The notes beneath the pieces are model-generated. The model did no database searches. It saw only the letters and a program-made list of their open reading frames with translations, and was not told the origin of the DNA. 64,000 bases of DNA, from NCBI GenBank assembly GCA_907165135.1, contig OU015569.1, positions 7,688,501-7,752,500 on the forward strand, in the 5' to 3' direction. Position numbers and translations under genes: made by a program. The DNA is from Oikopleura dioica (Eukaryota; Chordata; Appendicularia; Copelata; Oikopleuridae). This document shows positions 57,642-64,000 of the stretch, piece by piece. Positions within the stretch are counted from its first letter, which is position 1; each line of letters starts with the position of its first letter.

Positions 57642-58254
57642 TCAGTCGTCGAAGTCCAATTCGTCCCTTGCGAAGAGATCTAAAATTACTTTTATATCCT
57701 TGCAATCGGCCTTGGCTTACCTTGGCTCTGCTGGGACTGCGAATCTTCGAACGGATTCGCGAAGTCCAAGCTTTCGAGTCCTAAAAATAGATGATCAGAG
57801 GAAAATCGAATGTCCTTACCTTGCTGTTGGCTTTGCTGCTGTGACTGACTCTGAGTGTCGAATGGGTTCGCGTAATCCAGGACGCTCAAATCTGAAAAAC
57901 TTCGTTATGATTAGATCAAAGATGCATCAACTTACCTTCTTCCTCCATGTCTTCCGTCTTCGCAAAAATATCGTCGCCGTCTTTTTTCGCTAAAATACGA
58001 GTTAATAAATTAAGTTATTTCTACTAATTACCTTTCTTCCTTTCGACGAATGACAAGATCGAGCATTGTTCTGCTTCGAAACTTCTCTTCTTCTTTTCGA
58101 TCGGGTTGGATGTGGGATTGTCCTTGTGGACGATCGGCATCTTCTGATCGGGCCGTCGTACGATCATGGTGATGTCCAGCTGAGGGTGTTTCTGTCGGAG
58201 TTTCGCAGCTTCTTTGAAGAATGCTGAAATATCTCTGTCCATGTTTGAAGTCAT
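57642..58254 (-). CDS. Small acidic protein with two NPF motifs
   Basis: Several small exons joined by GT-AG introns give about 150 aa. The N-terminal region is helical and basic (DISAFFKEAAKLRQKHPQL, DITMIVRRPDQKMPIVHKD). An acidic linker follows (AKTEDMEEE). Then come two repeats of LDYANPFDTQSQS and LDFANPFEDSQSQ separated by poly-Gln/Ser, and an end DELDFDD. NPF tripeptides are the classic ligand of EH-domain endocytic proteins, so a role as an EH-binding adaptor is possible but unproven. The repeated LD-x-ANPF block on separate exons points to exon duplication. I do not recognise an orthologue. Confidence 0.6.
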
Positions 58255-59056
58255 CTCTCAAAAATAGAATCAAATAAAATTATTCTTAGGTCGTGTGAGT
58301 GAAACTTAGACCAATCAATGATGAAGTAACTACTGTACGAGGGCTGTCTTACCACACATGAGGCGCTCTAGAGCTCCGTTGCGCCGCTACCGACAAAAAC
58401 AGACAGCAGAAGATAATCTTTGATATATTTCCCGAAGATATTATAAGATAAACTGTAGATCTAAAAGATGCGAAAGAAAATCAAGCGGTCAAAGTCGAAA
58501 CTAATTATTGTAATGAGAGGGTTATGTAAAATTATTCAAAAAATCGGACATTCTGGCAGGCTTCCTTACCGCGCGTTTCGAGCAGCAGTGGTAGCATTTT
58601 TTTCAAATTTCTAGACAAAAAAAAAGAGATGGAATCGGACAGAGATTCAAGTGGCTATTGCTCCAGAAATAAATTGCCGGTCGAGGTTATCCCAAGATCA
58701 AGAAATGCGCTTTAAGTACCTATAGATCGTTTATTTTTTATGAAAGGAAACTCCATCAAATATAATTCAAAGCTTTCCAACAGTCTTCGTTTAAATCCAC
58801 GCAAAGCAAGGCGAAATCGCGCTCGAACTCCAATTTACAAGGAAACAGTCGTGGAAATCGCAATAGATAAAAAACACTGCCAGCGTTCTGGCCAAATTGG
58901 CGGTGTTCATGTGTCCGGTCGAGTTGGAATAAGCGGCGAAAAAGGGTCCAGGAAAGGCTTTTATAATACCAATTCATTTTCCGTTAGAATTTCAATTCGA
59001 ATTGAAACCTCGACGGAAGAGAAAAAAGCTACCTCGCGAATCGGTTAGCTCGAATC
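58255..59056. other. Unassigned interval
   Basis: About 800 bp between the divergent NPF gene and the zinc-ribbon gene. Two frames are open: 58629-58715 (begins MESDRDSSGYCSRN) and 58740-59048 (basic, KHCQRSGQIGGVHVSGRVG). Neither has matching splice sites or a recognised domain, so I do not call a gene, though a rapidly evolving one cannot be excluded. Confidence 0.35.
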
Positions 59057-60093
59057 ATGCGCGAGACAAATCCTGTGAAGCTTGTGGATTATTTGCGAAC
59101 CCGGATAGAGGAAGAAGAAGGAAAAGGTCATCGCTAATTTGACCCCAAAAGAATGAATTTTGATGGGGTCAGTTAGCGCTGATCTTTTTTAGAGAATTTT
59201 CTTGAGGCCTTGAGTCGGCTTTTTCCTTACGAAGAATTTCCTCTTTTCGATAAAATGCATAGATCAGAAAGCTTTTATAAAAAGTCCATCTTTTTCTCCA
59301 AAGAAGGGTTCTTGATAAGTTAAGTTTTACAATAAAATTGTGTTCGAACCATGAGCAGAAGACCCAGAAGTTTCAGAGAAGGAGTTTTTCTTTCCGGACG
59401 ATGATAATGATGAGCAAGACTCCCAAAGTACTTATGATGACGCAACCGATGTTCCAACTGAATACGACGCCCTTAGCTTATACAGGTATTCCATCTTTTC
59501 GTTCGCCAAAGCTTTACTTACTAGCCAAAATCTTTCCATGCACGTCTTTCCTGATCAGGGAATGAAAAACATTTACGAGGATATTCTTGATGAGCAATCA
59601 CAGCACGTCGACACTCTTCTTCCGAAATCAGCAGCGCTTGGACTGATCAAAAAGAACAAATTTCAAGAAAGCGTTGAGAAAAGAAACACTGAAATCATAG
59701 AAGAGAACGTAAATGAGTTTGGAAGTCGAAACATGAAAACTCAGAAAAGTTCATGGGGACATTGTGTGAGATGCCACAAGGGTTCGTTTTGCAAACTATT
59801 ATCAATTCAAATAGAAAATTTAAGAGTTCAGCAGCGACTCAGAATCTTGTGAGCTGCCACATCCGAGTTGTGATATGGTGTTGAGGCGACGTGATGACAA
59901 GAAATCATTCTACCGATGCCTTACCTGTGGAGCTGGAGTAAGTACAAACGGACCCTACGAAGAGTCGATTAAACATGGACTCTGCTTCTTGGGTACTCAC
60001 ACGCTTGACATAAAAGAAGTCACTTATCGAAATGAGACTGGAGCTGCGAAGACGTGCAAAGAAGAAGGATGCAACAAGATTTTCTTTGTTTGA
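59057..60093 (+). CDS. Unrecognised acidic protein with C-terminal zinc-ribbon-like Cys pairs
   Basis: Exons: 59057-59126 (MRETNPVKLVDYLRTRIEEE), 59193 to about 59280 (NFLEALSRLFPYEEFPLFDK), about 59358-59490 (acidic, KEFFFPDDDNDEQD), about 59530-59780 (NIYEDILDEQSQHVD, ALGLIKKNKFQES, ending HCVRCHK) and about 59825-60093 (CELPHPSCDMVLRRRDDK, FYRCLTCGAGV, TCKEEGCNKIFFV). The reading frame is continuous across all joins checked. Cys pairs C-x2-C, C-x6-C, C-x2-C and C-x4-C suggest a zinc-binding end. I do not recognise the family. Start follows GGTTAG|ctcgaatcATG. The first intron is a mirtron-like hairpin. Confidence 0.6.
59127..59192 (+). ncRNA. Mirtron-like intron hairpin candidate
   Basis: A 66-nt intron (GT...AG) whose placement is fixed by the reading frame (GK-E-NFLEA). 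It folds almost end to end: 5' arm 59127-59146 (GTCATCGCTAATTTGACCCC) pairs with 59165-59184 (GGGGTCAGTTAGCGCTGATC) with one bulge, one mismatch and a G-U pair. AAAA/TTTT adds four more pairs below a 7-nt loop (GAATGAA). A TTTTTTAG tail remains 3' of the stem, as in 3'-tailed mirtrons. No expression evidence is available. Confidence 0.5.
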
Positions 60094-60352
60094 AATAAAA
60101 ATTCAGCTATCGAACTCAACTAAATTGTTGCTGCAATTCTTTTGTCGCACTTTAGTTGTGATTATCCATCGCGCTCGCAGCGAAGTCCCAAGAACTTTGA
60201 GTCTTTAGATCAGCTTTATCTCGCTCCTTGAACGAGAAATCAAATTTTTAGAAGATTAGTACCTCAATAACAAAACTAAACGCATCAAAGTTGTGCTTTC
60301 ATGCGAAAATCACTGAGGTGGAAGATTATCTTTTTCATATATTTTCTAAACT
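60094..60352. other. Intergenic spacer
   Basis: AT-rich 260-bp gap between converging genes, with the 3' flank of the zinc-ribbon gene and of the small secreted gene. No feature seen. Confidence 0.4.
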
Positions 60353-60926
60353 CTATTCATTTAATGCAGGTGCACAATAATCAAAGCTTTGGCTCATAAC
60401 TTCCGAATCAGTTTCCACGACAATATGTTTCGCGTAGATTTTCGTGTGTCTTCTGATATCTTCCAATTCACAGTTTGTATTCGTTCCACACTCCCATGCG
60501 CCTACTTCTCTCGGTGGACATGCCTCTGCATTTTTCGATCGCAACAGCTCTACTTCAGATTCGAATCCATCTGAATTAATTGAAGACTCTGAAAAAATTT
60601 CATAAAAGTGGAGCAATGATATTTTACTATTTATTATCCAAACGCCGGATTCTGTTTTATTGAGGGAAACGTGCCCTTCGGTCCACTAAAAAGTCATGTG
60701 AGATGAAAGTATATGTCCTCTAAAACCTCTAAAGAATCGTAGCTTGTGCGTTTAAAGTAGCCGGATACAACAGGGCCAACAAATGTATACACAGTCGGAC
60801 AGTATTCTTTCTGGGAAGATTTTGTCACTCTTATCTCTTTAATAGGTTCAATTTCAATGAAAAGTTGAAAATGCCTCTTTCTCACCTACTGCCATCAACG
60901 ATTGAAAAAGACTAAAAAACATCATA
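60353..60926 (-). CDS. Small secreted-looking Cys-containing protein
   Basis: Starts at 60926 or 60923 with a short hydrophobic leader (MMFFSLFQSLMAV). A GT-AG intron (about 60840-60888) joins to EIRVTKSSQKEYCPTVYTFV, then GPVVSGYFKRTSYDSLEV. A later exon (about 60353-60600) reads NSDGFESEVELLRSKN, ACPPREVGAWECGTNTNCEL and ends CAPALNE. Five cysteines in all. The join near 60625-60700 is not solved canonically. It looks like a short extracellular or venom-allergen-free Cys-rich peptide of unknown family; I cannot assign function. Confidence 0.45.
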
Positions 60927-61587
60927 TTTTCCGTGAAATGTAAAACTGTAAATGATCTAGCGTAGCTTCTTTTAAATTGGTTGTTATAATTGAGCAATCA
61001 ATTTATGAATGACAACTATTCTGACGACAATTAGCGAGTTAACAAGGAGCAATTTAGAAATAAGGAAAAAGCTAAATGATGGCGTTAAACCAAACCATGT
61101 GGAATAAGGTGTGAGTCTCGAAAAGAAAAGTCGCAGTTGTGCAGCTCACAAGGTGTTCACTTGTCAGGTGACTGGTGTTACATAAATTCAAAAGGAACTA
61201 ATGTTGCTCGATACTTTCGAAATAGAGTGAGAGACGAGATCAAGGTAACTTAAAATTTTTATCAAAGTAATATGAAAAGGATTGTAATAACTTTCACTTT
61301 AATAGGAAATTTTCATTCGATTCAATTTACTTAATGAAATTTATGAATAATGAAAATGATAATTTTGTTTGCACCGAAATAAATGATCTTGCTCTGAAGA
61401 TTGATTAATAAAACATAATAGACGGCGGTAGAGGTCCCTTTGCGTTTTCGTTTCTGATTTTAAGAAGTCGATACGGCGCAGAGAGAAGTTAAATCAACCT
61501 TTTCGTTAAAGCCGTTTCAGAACTGAAAAAGAAATAAGGCAAAGAGAAAACAAGTTCTGCTGGCACTTCCAAAACTGAGCAAAAATA
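60927..61587. other. Intergenic region
   Basis: About 660 bp of AT-rich DNA upstream of both the small secreted gene (minus) and the ankyrin gene (plus), so it probably contains both promoters. No recognisable element. Confidence 0.4.
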
Positions 61588-62689
61588 ATGGGAAATCTAA
61601 CGTTGGGAAGGAAAAACACCCAGCCCATAAGATCAGTGCTTTTAACGGACGCTGGACAAATAGAAGAAACACCACGATCAGGTAGATGAGCTTTTTTATT
61701 TGATCCTTTTTACATGTTCTTCTCACGACATATTATTTGAATATTTACAAAGTCGCTCTTAGTTTAAATGTCAAGTAATTTTTTCATTTAAAATGTTTTT
61801 TTTTTCTTAAATTTGACCTTTAGTCAAGTTTTAACATTGTTATAAGTATAAACATAAAGCATCCAACAAAAACACCGCGAAGACGACTTAGTGTTAGTCC
61901 TGCCAAAGCTGACCCGTCAAATATTCACTAACTTGCGGCGTAATTAGATTAGTTTCAGAGCGACGAGATTCGTATCGAAAGGAGCGTGCACCACCTTTGC
62001 TCTACATTAACCGACTAAGCTCAACATTGTCCTCTGACGGTCTCTGTCGCTGTAGAAGCTCTATGGATCGGGCTTCGAGCTTTTCTTCGCGCGACGATGT
62101 CTTCGAAGAAGAGAACAAGTACTGGGCGCTCAAGATCAAAGAACTAGAAAGTTATGACGACTGGGACAAGCAGTACATCTTAGGCATGGGATATATAAAG
62201 CACGCGGTAGTTACTGTAACGTCGAATGGAAAAGGAAAATATGCCAGAATTAATCAAACACGCGCTGCTTGTTCATTCCTTTTTCTGATTCACTGCTTCG
62301 CGATGCAATTATTCTGAAACGCGAGATGGAAACGGCGCAGTTGATTGAGCTCGGTGCCAATGTCAATTGCAAAACCTTCTCTCAGGTAAACTGATTTGCC
62401 AACAATAAGCCAATTTATACGCGATGTAAAACTCAACTACTCTCTGTTCGAAATAAATGCGACTAAAATATTATCATCCTTGCTATCAATGATTTTTCTG
62501 TTTAAGTTTTCACCCGACAACAAGAATGATAGTCAGCTGCATTATGCAGTGAGAACTGGCGATGAACGTATCCTCAAACGCCTTCTGAAAAGTGGTGCCG
62601 ACCCTGTCTCCTGTGGGCATAAAGGAAAAACACCTCTCGATATTTGCGATGATCCAACACTCAGGATACTCCTCAAGGATTTCGCCTGA
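61588..62689 (+). CDS. Ankyrin-repeat protein
   Basis: First exon 61588-61680 (MGNLTLGRKNTQPIRSVL). A basic exon near 61860-61915 follows (HPTKTPRRRLSVSPAKAD). The exon from about 61959 carries YRKERAPPLLYINRLSSTLS, RSSMDRASSFSSRDDVFEEE and DDWDKQYILGMGYIKHA. Two to three ankyrin repeats follow: ELIKHALL joined to METAQLIELGANVNC (62328-62384), then DSQLHYAVRTGDERILKRLL with KSGADPV and GKTPLDICDD (62520-62660). The stop is at 62687-62689. The frames of the later exons agree with ankyrin consensus. Some upstream joins, including that near 62210-62255, could not be solved. Ankyrin repeats mediate protein binding; the partner is unknown. Confidence 0.6.
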
Positions 62690-62797
62690 TTAAATTATTC
62701 TTCCGAGCAACTCAATACTTTAGCTGTAATAAACATGAAGCATAAATTGATTTTGTAAATAACCAATTTAGTTTGGGTAGCTTTATTAATGAATTTA

Positions 62798-63277
62798 TTA
62801 CTGAAATTTGGTTTTAATCAAATAAATAATAAACAGTAGGACAACAATTCTGCCGACTCGATTCACATTCTGCTCCATTATATGGACCCTGTCTCGGTAC
62901 TTTTCTTCGGAAAGGATGTCTTCTGCTTTTGTCCCTTTTTTCGTTTCTTTTTTGACGTACTCTTCGTATTTCTTCGAGATAAGATCATTGCCCGCTTCTT
63001 GTTTGATTTTCGCCTTTTCAGCCTGCCGAGTGTAGAATTCCTTCAGTACATTTTCCGACTCGCTGTCCGATTTAACTTTCGTTGCCTCAAACGCTTCGAC
63101 AGTCTTTTGGAAGTCCTCGTGGTTTCCACCTCGATCAGGATGTTGCTCTTTTGCGAGAACTAGAAAGGCTGCACGAATCTCTTCTGCATTTGCTTGCTCA
63201 CTCACTTTCAATATTCGAAAAGCATCTTTTCTACCGATCGACGAAAAGCGATGAGAAGCTCGGATCAAGCGATTCAT
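62798..63277 (-). CDS. J-domain (DnaJ) protein with C-terminal membrane helix
   Basis: Hsp70 co-chaperone. A single exon of about 159 aa from MNRLIRASHRFSSIGRKDAF, an Arg/Ser-rich N-terminus like a mitochondrial presequence. The J domain is RILKVSEQANAEEIRAAFLV, LAKEQHPDRGGNHEDF with the invariant HPD. A charged helical region (KKYEEYVKKETKKGTKAEDI) and a C-terminal hydrophobic segment (RIVVLLFIIYLIKTKFQ) follow. This resembles small mitochondrial or ER DNAJC proteins anchored by their C-terminus. Start placed at 63277 because the residues up to it form the presequence; an upstream in-frame ATG exists at 63319. Confidence 0.85.
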   Translation of the reverse strand: MNRLIRASHRFSSIGRKDAFRILKVSEQANAEEIRAAFLVLAKEQHPDRGGNHEDFQKTVEAFEATKVKSDSESENVLKEFYTRQAEKAKIKQEAGNDLISKKYEEYVKKETKKGTKAEDILSEEKYRDRVHIMEQNVNRVGRIVVLLFIIYLIKTKFQ

Positions 63278-63717
63278 AATAATCTTAAGCAAAAAATGGG
63301 ATAAACAGGATATTTTCAATTTTTAGCGAGAAATTCATAGTAGAACATGGTATAAGTGAAGGTATTCATGTTTGAAGAAAATAGTACACTCTGTGCGACA
63401 AATGCAATGAACATTAGTGTTAGATAAATTTATTAAATATATTTTAAATAAAGTATGTTAATGAGAAAAAATAAATCGAAAGCTTGACGCTCTTAGGCAT
63501 TGATAGTCGTCCACGCGTTTCGGATTCGTAGACCAGAACTTCTACAGGGAGAAATTTGTAGAAGTACACACTTTTGAGAAACTTAGGACTTTTGCGTTGG
63601 AAATGAATGGTTGCGGCTCGAATAATTTGAAGAAATAATAGGTAGCGAACAGTCGGAGGAAAAGAAATAAGGTAAGAATGATTAATAAGCGGTTAGTATC
63701 TTTGCTATTTAGAAGGT
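63278..63717. other. Spacer between J protein and INPP4 end
   Basis: About 440 bp, AT-rich, containing the promoter side of the J-protein gene and the INPP4 3' flank. No feature seen. Confidence 0.4.
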
Positions 63718-64000
63718 TCATGTTTCGGCATGCCCGTATGAGCCCTTAGGGGGGACATATTCGTTTGGAAATGTTAGAAGCTGGACTTTTTGAAAGGCGT
63801 ACAGGTATTTGTCTTGGTTTTTTTTGCAGTTGTCCCGACGCAGTCCGTGGAACCTCATTTCGTTGAGCGAATGTTTGTAGAGAGCGTCATCAATGCTGAA
63901 AACTGTTAGCAGAGTCGCTAATTGTCTGCCCTACCTGATCTCGCTCCGAATTATCCTCGCTTGCTCGAGAGTGACCGCCATTCCAGTGCGGTCCTTTCCA
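63718..64000 (-). CDS. INPP4-type inositol polyphosphate 4-phosphatase, C-terminal end (partial)
   Basis: Phosphatase acting on PtdIns(3,4)P2. The frame enters from the right edge as KDRTGMAVTLEQARIIRSEI, the C-terminal half of the CX5R active site (CKSGKDRT in INPP4A/B). A 40-bp GT-AG intron (about 63895-63934) is followed by MRFHGLRRDNCKKNQDKY, YAFQKVQLLTFPNEYVPPKG and SYGHAET to the stop (63718-63720). Vertebrate INPP4 ends in the same way (YAFNSLQLMTFPKLYRPPEG). Only the last 80 or so residues lie in the window. Confidence 0.85.

Noticed and set aside
58740..59048. 103-codon basic plus frame
   Set aside because: Composition is odd (many Arg/Lys/Gly), no acceptor at its start, and neither strand gives a recognisable product.

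Overview
The window looks like nuclear DNA of a very compact chordate genome, most probably an appendicularian (larvacean) tunicate such as Oikopleura dioica. Many genes are recognisable animal orthologues split by tiny introns, usually about 40-50 bp. Same-strand neighbours are separated by only 49-150 bp, as in operons, with a TTAG|aATG-type splice acceptor touching the downstream start codon, as expected for spliced-leader trans-splicing. Several reading frames close only if introns begin with GC, GA or GG rather than GT, which fits the permissive G*-AG splicing reported for Oikopleura. The species call is inference; no database was searched.

Layout. 1-146: end exon of a Cys-rich protein. 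271-1847 (+): POP1 (RNase P/MRP). 2073-5136 (-): integrin beta. 5812-6284 (+): two very small membrane-protein genes. 6285-8127: gene-free DNA holding a TTAA-flanked inverted-repeat element. 8539-8868 (+): single C2H2 finger protein. 9336-11952 (-): O-fucosyltransferase-like type II enzyme. 11953-14269: no convincing gene. 14270-17088 (-): CRAL-TRIO protein and probable upstream exons. 18615-21850 (-): ACSF2-type acyl-CoA synthetase. 23110-26703 (-): secreted TSP1-CAP protein, divergent from ERGIC1 (27157-28837, +). 28989-30989 (-): B3GNTL1. 31432-35186 (-): SREBP.

From about 36.8 kb the window becomes a dense plus-strand block dominated by RNA and ribosome-biogenesis genes: an SR-rich CCCH protein, a four-qRRM hnRNP H/F-like protein, a merlin/ERM-like FERM protein, RABAC1, SNRPC (U1-C), TAPT1, then IMP3-CSTF2-multi-dsRBD-like protein as a probable operon, and NDUFAB1-UTP25. 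After this come a minus-strand NPF-motif protein (57642-58254), an unrecognised zinc-ribbon-like gene (59057-60093) whose first intron folds into a mirtron-like hairpin, a small secreted protein (-), an ankyrin protein (+), a mitochondrial-type J protein (-) and the C-terminal end of an INPP4 phosphatase (-) running off the right edge.

The most interesting unexplained items are the mirtron candidate at 59127-59192, the protein built from about six degenerate dsRBD-like repeats at 50699-53995, the TTAA-bounded element at 7286-8123, and repeated evidence for non-GT introns, including one that rebuilds the integrin MIDAS. Exon boundaries were placed by reading-frame continuity and family resemblance by eye, so some junctions (POP1, the fucosyltransferase, the CRAL-TRIO gene, the ankyrin gene) remain unresolved.
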